The position numbers and the translations under genes are program-made. Below are positions 26,543 through 36,815 of a stretch of DNA of 64,000 nucleotides, in pieces. The DNA is from Batkoa obscura (lineage: Eukaryota; Entomophthoromycota; Entomophthoromycetes; Entomophthorales; Batkoaceae), in assembly GCA_030770535.1 (NCBI GenBank), contig JASVEC010000001.1:1798001-1862000 (forward strand), read 5' to 3'. The notes beneath the pieces are model-generated. The model saw only the letters and a program-made list of their open reading frames with translations. It did no database searches and had not been told where the DNA came from. Each line of letters starts with the position of its first letter. Position 1 is the stretch's first letter.

Positions 26543-27534
26543 TTGAAAAAAGATATTGAGAGATTTTATGTTAAACAACTTAGTTTATTATGATATATGT
26601 ATGCTGTTTTCCTACTTTTTTATTAGTATTAAAGGTTTTATTTTTATTTTTATTTTTTTTAAATTGATGAGTTTAACTTATAAGTCTTTGTAAAGTTTAA
26701 GAACTATTGACATGAGAATGCTTTTTACCAATTGTCCTTTTTTGCTATTTTTTTAAATTTAGAAATTGATTAATCAATACGCTGTTTAAGCTTGAATATA
26801 TGCTAGCTAGCTGTTCATTTTACAATAAAAATTAACAAACCTTAAATTAACATGATAAAACAAATAGTTGATTACAAAATTTATCATTTGCCAGTACACA
26901 TTTGAACTTAAACAGTTGCATTAATTAGTTTCTAAATTTTAAAATAATAGCAAAAAGGGGTGATAGATAAAAAACATTCCCATATGGGGATGTATTTTTT
27001 TATTTAAGAATTTTACTAACAATATTTTATTTTTTGTTTATTTTTAAATTAAACTATTAAGAAAATTTTTCATTTATTTTAATTTATTTTTTTTGAACAC
27101 TTATGGAGAATTAAAAAAGCTATATTTATTAAATATTTAATATTCAAATGAATTTAAGGGATGAGCCTATTTTTTTCAACAATTTATTTAACCAATAACC
27201 CCCTCATTAGATTAAATTTAACACAATCAATCAAAATCAATGCTACATATTTTAAAAAAAATAAAAGTATTTAATTATAGTGTTAATTTGCAAAATAAAT
27301 GCTTTTAAATTTCTAACTTACAAAATATTTAATGATTTAAATTTTCCCAACAAACACCTTTACTAAAATTACTTAATTTTTAAAAAAAAGTAGTATTTAA
27401 TACTTTAAAGCTTAATGCAATTATCTTTCTATTATTAAAATAATCCTATTTTATGCAAATTTTCTAAAAAAATTAAACCTTATTATTTTCTTTAAACATC
27501 TATCATTGATTTTAATTAATTGTAAATTAAAGTA
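26543..27534. other. VPS13 3' flank, start of the transposon-rich block
   Basis: Non-coding, very AT-rich. Holds only MITE fragments at 26955-27036. Nothing else recognised. Confidence 0.6.
26955..27036 (+). mobile_element. Two partial MITE family A fragments abutting at a TA
   Basis: A decayed right end (26955-26982, ending AAACATTCCCA), a shared TA, then a left half beginning TGGGGATGTATTTTTTTATTTAAG at 26985 that loses similarity after ACTAACAAT. Confidence 0.7.
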
Positions 27535-27996
27535 TGTGAAAGTTGATACTTAGTGGTCGAAGTTAAAAGCTACTCTTGCTTAATTAACTTGCCTTGAGTC
27601 GAAGGGTCTTAGTTTATGTAACTAAGATAGACTTAACTTAATAGAAATAGTATGTAGTAAGCTGCGAATTATGTAAAACAAATACAATGGAAGATACTAC
27701 TGTAAAATCTATATAAAATGTTGTCAGAAAGACTTAGTGACTTTATTAATGATACGTTGTCAGGGAGTAATCCAATTAAAAAGCCTCGAGTTATCATATT
27801 GAAGAATCTCTTTTATACTCCAATAAGTATGGATATTAAAAGGAGATAATATTCTTTGCAATATGAAGTTAGAAATTCTCGCAGCAAATCAAAATAAGGG
27901 ACTCTGAATTGATTGTGCTTGAACTTGAGAATACAACAACTTAAGTGATTGTTGTGTTATAATCAACCTGAGAGCTAAATAAAGCAATATTTCACA
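27535..27996 (-). mobile_element. Fossil solo LTR-like repeat (family B), about 462 bp
   Basis: LTR-retrotransposon relic; superfamily not determined. Ends TGTGAAAG...TTTCACA form a 7-bp terminal inversion with TG/CA. Flanks carry AGTA on both sides, a short target duplication. Placed on minus because a TATA-like TATAAAAGAG reads that way inside the repeat; the orientation is inferred. No internal retrotransposon genes adjoin it. Copies differ by scattered changes, suggesting moderate age. Confidence 0.75.
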
Positions 27997-28100
27997 AGTA
28001 TTAAATTTAAATAAACTGTTTTGATCCCAGAGCTATTAAAATTTCATAAAATTGATATAAAAAGACATAAATGAACTTTTCAGTATAAAAAACATATGGG

Positions 28101-28568
28101 TGTGAAATATTGCTTTATTTAGCTCTCGGATTGATTATAACGCAACAATCACTTAAGTTGCTGTGTTCTCAAGTTCAAATACAATCAAGTCAGAGTCCCT
28201 TATTTTGATTTGCTGCGAGAATTTCTAACTTCATATTGCAAGGAATAACATCCTCTCGTATTAATATCCATATTTATTGGAGTATAAAAGAGATTCTTCA
28301 ATATGATAACTCCAGGTTTTTTTTTAATTGGATTACTCCCTGATAACGTATCATTAATAAAGTCACTAAGTCTTTCTGACAACATCTGATATAGATTTTA
28401 TAGTAGTATCTTCCATTGTATTTGTTTTACATAATTTGTAGCTTACTACATACTATTTCTATTAAGTTAAGTCTACCTTAGTTATATAAACTAAGACCCT
28501 TCGACTCAAGGCAAGTTAATTAAGCAAGAGTAGCTTTTAACTTCGGCCACTAAGTATCAACTTTCACA
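28101..28568 (+). mobile_element. Fossil solo LTR-like repeat (family B), about 468 bp, inverted relative to 27535-27996
   Basis: Same family as the preceding repeat in the opposite orientation, with about 104 bp between them, so the pair could fold into a hairpin with arms of about 460 bp. Starts TGTGAAATATTGC and ends CAACTTTCACA. No clear target duplication. Confidence 0.75.
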
Positions 28569-28704
28569 TGATAACTCCAGGTTTTTTCGCAGCAAATCAA
28601 AATAAGGGACTCTGACTTGATTGTATTTGAACTTGAGAACACAGCAACTTAAGTGATTGTTGCGTTATAATCAATCCGAGAGCTAAATAAAGCAATATTT
28701 CACA
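28569..28704 (-). repeat. Rearranged family B fragment
   Basis: A short piece (TGATAACTCCAGG plus T run) that duplicates sequence from inside the preceding LTR-like repeat is joined to a family B end segment in the opposite orientation, running to ATATTTCACA. The fragment ends where the next MITE begins. Confidence 0.65.
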
Positions 28705-28804
28705 TGGGGATGTATTTTTGTGTTTAAGAATTTTACTAACAATCTTTCCACTCAAATACCGCTTGAAAAATGGAAAAAATAATGAAGCCAAAAAAACACC
28801 CCCA
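28705..28804 (+). mobile_element. MITE family A copy, 100 bp
   Basis: TGGGGATGTATTTTTG...CACCCCCA, with CCACTCAAATACCGCTTG in the middle. Left flank CA is the end of the family B fragment, right flank TA; inserted at or near the LTR-like terminus. Confidence 0.9.
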
Positions 28805-28976
28805 TATAATATAAAAAATTGCATAATACTAAATTTATCAATAATTGTTAATAGCTAACCAAAATAATTATATGATATACTGTTATTAAATCATGTGTCA
28901 TATAGTTAGTATTTTAAAAGGATCTGATAATTATAATATATTTATTATTAATGAATAGTAAATTTAAGTAAAGTGT

Positions 28977-29627
28977 TGTGGAAGTTGGTACTCAGCGGTT
29001 GGAGTTAAAGCCAGTTTTTACTTGATTAACTAGCCTTGAGTCGAACGGTCTTAGTTTATATAACTAAGATAGACTTAGGTTAGTAAGAATGGTGCGCAAT
29101 AGGCTATGAGCTATGTAAAACAAATAGAATAGAAGATACTACTGCAAAATCTACGTAAGATATTGTCAGAAAGACTTAGTAGCTTTATTAATGGTACGAT
29201 ATCAGGGAATAATTCAATTAAAAAGCCTTGGGTTATTGTGTTGAGTAGTCTCTTTTATGCTCCAACTTGGTGGCTATATGGGAGTGTTTTTTTCGGCTTC
29301 ATCATTTTTTCCACTTTTTAAGCGGTATTTGAGTGGAAAGATTGTTAGTAAAATTCTTAAACACAAAAATACATCCCCATATGTAAGAAGCATAATAATA
29401 GTTATTCCTTATTATAGTTGCCAAGTATGGGCATTAAAACGTGGACAATAAATTCTTTGCAATTAAACGATAGAAATTCTCACAGCAAATCTAAATGAGG
29501 AACTCTGGATTGATTATACCACATGGTTCACGGTTAAATTGATTACAAGACTACAACTAGTTTTGTAAACAAGTTCAATGATTATTATCTTATAATTAAT
29601 CCGAGAGCTGATAAACCAATATTTCAC
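28977..29627 (-). mobile_element. Fossil solo LTR-like repeat (family B) with a nested MITE
   Basis: Begins TGTGGAAGTTGG and ends ATATTTCACA, flanked by GTGT on both sides. About 550 bp of its own sequence plus one MITE (29279-29379). It belongs to a sub-type shared with the 62544 copy (both carry a TTATTATAGTTGCCAAG segment not found in the 27535 type). Predates the MITE insertion. Confidence 0.75.
29279..29379 (-). mobile_element. MITE family A copy nested in an LTR-like repeat, 101 bp
   Basis: TGGGAGTGTTTTTTTCGG at the left, AATACATCCCCA at the right, TA on both sides. The host repeat continues on each side, proving the order of insertion. Confidence 0.92.
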
Positions 29628-29837
29628 AGTGTAAAAAAACTTCTGTTTTTTTAAAAGTAAAGTAATATAAATTTTTTGTTTAAATATTGAATGGTCTTCT
29701 TAGATACTTTGGAATAAAGAGTGTATTATCAACACTTAAAAAACAAAATTATTTTTAAATTTAGCTTTCTAGTGGAGAATTAGGGTTAGGGGACTTTTAA
29801 TAGTTTGAACATATTTATTAAAAACTTTATTAAGATA

Positions 29838-29934
29838 TGGGGATGTATTTTTTCGTTAAGAATTTTACTAACAATCTTTCCGCTCAAATACCGCTTAAAA
29901 AATGGGAAAAGTAAAGTCAAAAAAAACATCCTCA
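29838..29934 (+). mobile_element. MITE family A copy, 97 bp
   Basis: TGGGGATGTATTTTTTCG...AACATCCTCA with TA on both sides; small internal deletions relative to the family. Confidence 0.88.
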
Positions 29935-29990
29935 TATTTTGTGGATATATTTCTCTTTATCTTATTTTTATAAGTTTATATCTTTATTAA

Positions 29991-30030
29991 TTTAATTGTC
30001 ATTAATTATCATTAATTATCATTAATTATC
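29991..30030 (+). repeat. Tandem 10-mer ATTAATTATC, about four units
   Basis: Three perfect units (30001-30030), preceded by one degenerate unit (TTTAATTGTC). Confidence 0.9.
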
Positions 30031-30682
30031 TTGGATGAGTTCAGGATATTTTTGAGAACAGATATCCATACTAAGTTTAACTTAGAGGAGGTAGCAAGTC
30101 ATGCTAAAGATGTTTAGATGTGACCAATTTTATATAAATTTCAAATAAAGTCATTTAAATGATTAGTAACATAAGTCTTTTTCTTTTAAAATTTGAATTA
30201 CAGAATAAGATTCTCCTAGTGACTTTATTAACAGTAGCTAAATAAATCTTATCTTAATATTTGTTGCTTTGAGCATTAATTAGCGTATCTATCAAGGGCA
30301 CTAAATAAGTGTTCATTGATGTTTGTTTCGATACAAAGCAAGTTACATTTCATTACAACTATAAATCCTTTTTAAAAAATATGAATCAGTATTTCAATTG
30401 TCATTAATTTTATATAAAACTGAGCATACATAAAAAATTCAATAATAATGATAATGATAATGATATCTTGGTTTATTCACAAACTTTCAAGTTAGTCCAA
30501 ATAATCATATGGCATTTATACATAGATATACTATTCAATTATTCAATGGGAATTTGTATTGACTCAAATATCAACAATAAAATAATTAATAGAAACCCAT
30601 TTTTATATAGTGTTGATAGAAATAATACAAATAGCTTATTAATTTAAAAGACATTAAAGAAATTATTTACAAACATAAAGGA
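30031..30682. other. Intergenic stretch
   Basis: 3' flank of the MARVEL-like gene. No open frame, RNA gene or repeat copy recognised. Confidence 0.5.
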
Positions 30683-31874
30683 CTAATTACGATTCAAGCA
30701 TGTACTTATTGAACCCCAAAGTAAATTCGATAATGAAGCAGCACCAGCCATAACTGAAAATGCTAATAAGGAATTTCTTTTATCACACCAACCATTTAAA
30801 CCACCAATTGGACATGGATTATATTGAAATGCTAAGGCCAATGTAGCACATATCCAAAATATAGTTAATACTAGATCCATACTTAAATTAACAATCTTTG
30901 GTAATTTAGGACGATAACCAACTCTTCTTTGATAAAAATCGATCATATGAAAGATACCAATTAAAATAGAAAGTGAGCTTAAAAAATAATAAAAGTTAAA
31001 TGTATTCAAATAATCCGGTACATCTTTTCCTATATACTAAAAGAAGTTTAATCACTTATTTATAATTACAAATAAATTTAAAACTACTTACTTGAGTGGT
31101 AACAATAGTTAATATAAGACACATAAATGCAGCCAAAAACTCAAACATTCTTAAACCAAAACGAAAAAGATTTGGTTTTCTCCCTCTTGAAGCATGACGA
31201 TGACGTACTGTTAATTTTTTCCAAAATGTATCTGCTTCAACTAAATCTTCTGGCATACCTAACATTGCTGGATGAGTAGGATAATCAAATTTAGCTGGTG
31301 TTGCATTGGGTGGTAAACTAATATCTTCTGGTGTTAATACCACTTTATTTTGTGGAGTATTTTCATTTTCATTTTCATTAACAGTTGTAGTATTTTCTGG
31401 TACTTGACTAATTTCATTATTTAAACTTGAAATTCCAATTTGATTTTGCTCATTTGGAATTTCTTCCATTCTTTGATTAATTAGATGTTGAGTTGTATCT
31501 TCATTTATGTTCACTTCATTATTCAATACATTGATTTTTATTCTACCATGATGTTGATAATCACTTTGTGACGTTGTTAAAGGTGGTGGATGAGATTGTA
31601 CATAATGTACTGCATTATGTTGATTACTTAAAGGCATTTGACTTAAAGTTGGGGAACTATTATTAACTGGATTGGGATAAAGATGGTATCTTTGTGGTGA
31701 ATATAAAGCTGGATTTGGATTTTGATAATAAAGCGCGGGGTTATAATGTTGTTCTGGTACCCCTTGATAAGGAGAATGCACTCCATATTCTTGTGCTAAA
31801 TTAGTTTGTTGAGCATAATATCTTCGATATCTTTCAGCCTCTTCAGGTGTTATATAATTGATATTGTTTTCCAT
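30683..31874 (-). CDS. MARVEL-like four-TM membrane protein, 378 aa, two exons
   Basis: Exons 31874-31092 and 31036-30683 with a 55-bp intron (GTAAGT...TTTTAG). The N-terminal 230 residues are a hydrophilic, Tyr/Pro/Gln/Asn-rich cytosolic tail (RYYAQQTNLAQEYG, repeated YSPQR/YQNPN-like segments). The C-terminal 140 residues hold four hydrophobic segments: FEFLAAFMCLILTIVTTQYIG, YYFLSSLSILIGIFHMIDFY, VLTIFWICATLALAF and LLAFSVMAGAASLSNLLW. A loop with CPIGG and WCDK cysteines lies between TM3 and TM4, as in MARVEL-type proteins (Nce102, occludin/synaptophysin fold). The family call rests on topology and the loop, not on a diagnostic motif, so a different tetraspanning family is possible. Probably plasma membrane or endosomal. 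Confidence 0.75.
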
Positions 31875-32626
31875 ATTGAATAAATAAATTAAAAAATCAA
31901 AATTGGATATTTAAGCTCTTTACTCACAAGTGTAAGCCTTGGCTTGAGTTCATGTTTGACATGGTTTATTGAACCAATCATCATAGTTTCCCAAACTTTA
32001 TTTTATATAAACGAATAAGAATTTTATTATTGATTCCTTTTGAGTATTTTGTAGTTTCTAAATTGATTTTGCCCTAAATTATGATTTGATTTTTACAATT
32101 GCCAGGCTTTTTATTTTTATTCCAAGACGATTTCATTATGAAAAACTGAAAAAGGATAATTTTTTGAATCTTGAAGCAATAATGCCAAGCAAACAAAATA
32201 ATATCTTTTATATTCTTTAAAGAATAAGTAAATAGGCGGTCTATTACAAATTAGACAAAGAAGGTTAATAAAAATTAGATAAAGGACCAGAAGGTGGTTA
32301 TTTTTTACCCTTATTAATTACCAATATACTCCTAGACCAGATGGGTTTATTTATTAACATTTTTCTTATTAGACGAAAAAAAAGCTACAGAAGTATTCCC
32401 TTGTTTCCTCTAAAAAAACATAATGAAAATCTATATATGCTTTAATAGATTAATAGACATTATAAAAATATAAAAAATATTCAAAATAACCTAGACTTTA
32501 TATAAAACACAAGTTTAAATATTTTGATCAAAATTGAAACCAACGATATGTATCTTAGATTTTTAAATAACATTATTGTTATCATTTTTGATTTTTGCGA
32601 TATAGTTTGTTTTACAATAATATATA

Positions 32627-32720
32627 TGGATGTCTCTTTTTATTTAAAGAATTTGCTATATTTTTTCTTCTCAAATAGCACTTGAAAATGGAAAAAGTGA
32701 TAAAATCAAAAAATACCCCA
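32627..32720 (+). mobile_element. Decayed MITE family A copy, 94 bp
   Basis: TGGATGTCTCTTTTTATTTAAAG... TCAAATAGCACTTGAAAATGG ...AATACCCCA, TA flanks within a TATATA run. The most diverged recognisable copy of the window. Confidence 0.75.
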
Positions 32721-32894
32721 TATATATTATAATTATTGAAGTATTGTATTATTTTTAATATTATTAATACAAAGTACAAAATATTGGCATTTTTATATAT
32801 AATAAAATAAAGTTTAAAATGTATATTTAGCAGTGAAAACTATTTTTATTGTCATCAGATGATAATTATTTAGAAAAATTTTAGTAAATAATTT

Positions 32895-33391
32895 TGTGAA
32901 ATATTGCTTTATTTAACTCTCGGATTAATTATAAGATAATAATCATTGAACTTGTTTACAAAACTAGTTGTAGTCTTGTAATCAATTTAACCGTGAACCA
33001 TGTGGTATAATCAATACAGAGTTCCTTGTTTTGATTTGTTGTGAGGATTTCTAACTTCATATTGCAAAGAATGATATCCTCTCATTTTGATATCCGTGCT
33101 TGTTGGAGTATAAAAGAGATTCTTCAACATGATAACTCGAGGCTTTTTAACTGAATTACTCCCTGATATCGTACCATTAATAAAGCCACTAAGTCTTTCT
33201 GACAACTTCTTACGTAGATTTTACAGTAGTATTGTCTATTCTATTTGTTTTACATAGTTCGTAACTTATTGCGTATTATTCTTATTCATTTAAGTCTATC
33301 TTAGTTATATAAACTAAGACCTTTCGACTCAAGGCAAGTTAATCGAGCAAGAACTGCTTTTAACTCCTACCACTAAGTACCAACTTTCACA
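32895..33391 (+). mobile_element. Fossil solo LTR-like repeat (family B), about 497 bp
   Basis: Starts TGTGAAATATTGC, includes GGAGTATAAAAGAG, ends CAACTTTCACA. Flanks do not match, so the target duplication is lost or the copy is rearranged. LTR-kin relic without internal genes. Confidence 0.72.
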
Positions 33392-33764
33392 GTTTAAACA
33401 AATCTAATATTGTACAATTTATTTGTAACAAACTTGTCAAAAAGGCTAAGAAAATAGAAAAATTACAATTAAAAAATCAAGATAAAGTCAATATTCAAAA
33501 ATTAATTTATAACAATCACCATTTCAAGCACTATCTTAATATTATAAATCTTGTAATAAGTAAAAGTATTTAAGAATTATCAATGTTATATTTTTAAAAT
33601 TATGTTATAGCTTTATTGACTATATGGGGGTGTCCGAATTGGTTTCATTTTTTTATCCAATTTTTAAATTATTTTATTATAATTTATATTGTAAGTTAGC
33701 GGAATTTCTATCAAATTTAATATAAATTCCTGAATTAGCAAGGCTTTTACCAACATAGCCTATA

Positions 33765-33865
33765 TGGGGATGTATTTTTTTGTTTAAGAATTTTACTAAC
33801 AATCTTTCCGCTTAAATAGCGCTTAAAAAATGGAAAAAATAATGAAGCTAAAAAAAACACCCCCA
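33765..33865 (+). mobile_element. MITE family A copy inside the 3-kb transposon, 101 bp
   Basis: Full length, very close to consensus (TGGGGATGTATTTTTTTG...AACACCCCCA), TA flanks within TATA on both sides. Confidence 0.94.
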
Positions 33866-34035
33866 TATAGTGATAGTAATTAAAGTTGTAATATGTAATA
33901 TGTAAATAAATATATATTTTTATAAAACTTTATTAAGAAATATTTATTATTAACTGCTTTATAGCCAACACTGCAGGTTTACTATCAAATGAACAAATTA
34001 TTTTAATGTTATAATTACATTATCAATATATCACT

Positions 34036-34171
34036 AAGTTAATAAATAGCTGCATGGGAGGGAGTGGTTAGCCCTAAAACTATAATTAACCATCCCTATG
34101 TAACACAAGCACTGTAATAATAGTTTTTACTTATTATTACAACTACTTGCTCTTTGACTATTTATTAACTT
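34036..34171. repeat. Small foldback element or hairpin, about 136 bp
   Basis: Perfect 14-bp inverted repeat AAGTTAATAAATAG (34036-34049) and CTATTTATTAACTT (34158-34171) enclosing about 108 bp that is somewhat GC-richer (GCATGGGAGGGAGTGG). Could be another nested MITE; only one copy in the window. Confidence 0.5.
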
Positions 34172-34234
34172 AGCTATTAATAATTTAAGTAATATCAACG
34201 TTTAATACTTGATTTCTATCATCTAATAAGCTAC

Positions 34235-35985
34235 TTACTTGCTTACTAAATATTGAAACTTTAAATTTTCAGTTATTTTTGTAAGATAAGCTGGGGTTGA
34301 TCTTTTAATTTTTCTATTTTCTATAGACTCTATAACTTTAATTGTAGTTATATCGCTTTTTTTTGATCTATCAGATACTGGATAACAGTGTAGTTTATTA
34401 CCACGTTTAATAAAATGTAAATACTTTTTAATACCTTGTATTTTTATTATTTTTCTTGTATCTTTGTTTCTTTCATACTTTTTAAAAATTATACTTGTTT
34501 TCCCATTATTGACAGTCGAGTTATTAATTCTATTATGTTCACAAATAAAAATTCCAAATTTTAAATTAATTGATCAATATCTTCTATTTTACCTAATACT
34601 TCAAAACTATTTTTCCACTGTGAAAGATTTCCAAAATGTCCGTCAACTATACTTTTTCTATGATGCTCGGCAAAAAAATTAAGATCAATATTTAAACTAC
34701 TATTTATTTTATGAATTTCTTCAAATATATAATGTAAAAACTCTTGAGATTTAAAATGATATCCTGTATCTGCCCATATGTTAATTTTTGTAAATTTTTT
34801 AAACAAAGGCTCTTTAGATATTAAATCAATTAAATAATCTCCTGCATATGGGGATGTATTTTTTTGTTTAAGGATTTTACTAACAATCTTTCCGCTCAAA
34901 TAGCGCTCAAAAAATGGAAAAAGTAATGAAACCAAAAAAACATCCCCATATGCTGAATCATGATTTAATATTCCAGATAAATAATCAAAATAAACTTTGC
35001 CTATTGTTTTATCATTTTTTAAATATAAAACGCCAAACGCTAATACTGATATAGCTTGTTTATTATAATGATCTAAATTTATTGAATCTGGTCTTGTTCC
35101 TATTTCCATATTTTGTTTAAACTCTAAAATTATTACACAACTTCTATTATTTAATTTTTTAATAGTTTCATTAAGTATGTTTTTTTGAGTATCAACACAA
35201 AATTCATGTAATTTATATACCCTTTTTTCTTTATTAAAAGATTCATCTATCTCTGTTTTATTTTTTGTCGCTGTGTTTATTTTATTTTCAAATAACTTTT
35301 TTCTAACTGTATACTGGGCACATATATTTCATAAATCTGTTTTTCTTGCTGGATTTTTAAAATTATTTGGTATGTATTTGAAAAATGTTGACTTAGCTAC
35401 TGCTTTATGTTTTAAATCATTAAAATATTTACTATATATCATTCTTCTACTTTTATTTAATATATATATTATCTGGCGAATATTTTTTATCATTATTTTT
35501 TTTATTAAATCTTGATGAAATAGTTGAATTATTAAATATTGTATAATAATCTCGATTTGCTCATCTTTAATTTTTTTTGTATTTTTAATAATAGGTTGTA
35601 ATGTTGGTGTTTTATTATTATTAATTATTTTTGAACAATCATATTGATTTCTACTTATATTAAATCCAAAACTTTTACATTCATCAAAAGAATATACTGA
35701 AGCTATAGTCGATAATAATGCTACTTGTTAGTTTTTATTTCCTGTTTCCTTTAAAGCACTAATTTTATACATTGCTTGATTAAGTTTGTTATTATTAATA
35801 GTAAAATTTAATAACTTTTCTTTTCTTTTTTTTATTTTATTATAAAATTCCATAAACTCTGGGTTATTGTGAATAGTTGCTAAAATTGATGTAAATGAAT
35901 TACAATGTTTATATAATGTGCTTCTTCCTACCGTATTAAAGTTTTTAGAAATTCCATTTCGAAGTTTAGTTATAAAAGCTTGCAT
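34235..35985 (-). pseudogene. DDE-type transposase remnant of the 3-kb transposon
   Basis: One frame runs from MQAFITKLRNG (35985) to 34561 with two in-frame stops (a TAA after ETGNKN, near 35727, and a TGA after ARKTDL, near 35320) and a 102-nt MITE insertion that keeps the frame. After a frame change the C-terminus continues to a TAA at 34235 (KYLHFIKRGNKLHCYPVSD). Recognisable parts: TFFKYIPNNFKNPARKTDL, a Cys pair, then ILEFKQNMEIG, INIWADTGYHF, and NFFAEHHRKSIVDGHFG. The acidic residues in these three blocks have the spacing of a DDE/D nuclease; the first acidic position is Glu where Asp would be expected. Not functional as it stands. The family name is not known to me. Confidence 0.8.
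34849..34948 (+). mobile_element. MITE family A copy inserted in frame in the transposase, 100 bp
   Basis: TGGGGATGTATTTTTTTG...AACATCCCCA with TA on both sides (GCATA/TATGC). Element plus duplicated TA adds 102 nt, and the minus-strand transposase frame reads straight through it. Confidence 0.95.
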
Positions 35986-36077
35986 TTTGTTTTTATTTTA
36001 ATAAAAAACAAAGTCAAATAATTATATATTTATATCTTATATACCTATTAAACATTTAATAAAAAAATACAAAACAC

Positions 36078-36434
36078 TGTGAAATATCGTTTCATCAGCT
36101 CTATGATTGATTATCCCATAATAATCACTTAACTTGTTTACAAAACTAGTTGGAGTATAAAAGAGATTCTTCAACATGATAACTTGAGGCTTTTTAATTG
36201 AATTGTTCCCTAATATTGTACTTTTAATAAAGCCAGTAAGTCTTATAGTATTTTACGTAGATTTTACAGCAGTATCTTCTGTTCTATTTATTTTATATAA
36301 TTCGTAGCTTATTGCGCACTATTCCTATTAATTTAAGTCTATCTTAGTTACATAAACTAAGACCTTTTGACTTACGGCCAATTAATTAAGCTAGGACTGC
36401 TTTTAACTGCAATCACTGAGTACCAACTTTCACA
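36078..36434 (+). mobile_element. Fossil LTR-like repeat (family B), internally deleted, about 357 bp, nested in the 3-kb transposon
   Basis: Starts TGTGAAATATCG, ends CAACTTTCACA; shorter than full copies through loss of an internal block before GGAGTATAAAAGAG. LTR kin, relic. Confidence 0.72.
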
Positions 36435-36618
36435 AACATATAATTAAAAAAATAAAATAAATGAATAAAAAAATAAAGTAAGTCTTTTAAGTTAAATTTT
36501 TATATTTAATTTTAAGCTTTTTAAATTTAGCTAATCATACATTAAAGACGCAAATTTAAAAACTTAAAATTTGGATTAATTTCTAGTTAAATTCTGAAAC
36601 CAATTCGGACACCCCATA

Positions 36619-36717
36619 TGGAGATGTATTTTTTTGTTTAAGAATTTTACTATCAATCTTTCCGCTCAAATAGTGCTTAAAAGATAGAAAAAGTGAAGCC
36701 AAAAAAAACACCCTTCA
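36619..36717 (+). mobile_element. MITE family A copy, left half of an inverted doublet
   Basis: Begins directly after the TA that ends the 3-kb transposon. Carries private variants (ACTATCAATC, TAGTGCTTAAAAGATAG, missing bases before GAAGCC) shared with the next copy. Confidence 0.9.
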
Positions 36718-36719
36718 TA

Positions 36720-36815
36720 TGGGGACGTTTTTTTGGCTTCACTTTTTCTATCTTTTAAGCACTATTTGAGCGGAAAGATTGATAGTAAAATTCTTAAACA
36801 AGAAATACATCCCTA
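36720..36815 (-). mobile_element. MITE family A copy, right half of an inverted doublet
   Basis: Reverse orientation of the previous copy, separated by one shared TA; the same private variants show that the two arose by inverted duplication of one copy. TA also at the right end. Confidence 0.9.

Larger units (their letters stand above)
31875..33624. other. Intergenic stretch with a decayed MITE and an LTR-like repeat
   Basis: Upstream of the MARVEL-like gene. Contains the MITE at 32627-32720 and family B copy 32895-33391; the rest holds nothing recognised. Confidence 0.55.
33625..36616 (-). mobile_element. TA-flanked DNA transposon, about 3 kb, with decayed transposase and nested insertions
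   Basis: Left end TGGGGGTGTCCGAATTGG and right end (reverse complement) TGGGGTGTCCGAATTGG are inverted repeats of about 22 bp; TA flanks both ends (33623-33624, 36617-36618). Between them lie a minus-strand transposase remnant (34235-35985), two family A MITEs (33765-33865, 34849-34948), one LTR-like copy (36078-36434) and a small foldback (34036-34171). Removing the nested repeats leaves roughly 2.4 kb. The first bases of its ends (TGGGGGTG) match the MITE ends and both use TA, so it, or a sister element, is a candidate source of the mobilising enzyme. Superfamily not assigned; TA targets fit Tc1/mariner-like and related groups. Confidence 0.85.

Noticed and set aside
28200-28385. Conserved short open frame beginning MLSERLS in several family B copies
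   Set aside because: The copies are near-identical DNA, so the frame is expected to recur. It lies opposite the inferred LTR sense and no gene evidence supports it.
28597-28824. Short peptide with a KRYLSGKIVSKILK-like segment found at several loci in the window
   Set aside because: It is the reverse-frame translation of the MITE, repeated because the DNA is repeated, not a gene family.
35273-35515. Plus-strand 80-codon frame inside the 3-kb transposon
   Set aside because: It lies opposite the better-supported minus-strand transposase frame and is made of low-complexity hydrophobic codons.
35318-35727. Reassigned stop codons as an explanation of in-frame TGA and TAA in the transposase frame
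   Set aside because: TGA and TAA terminate conserved genes in the window (eIF4E, SPC1, VPS13 by TGA; IMPDH neighbours by TAA), so the code is standard and the transposase is decayed.
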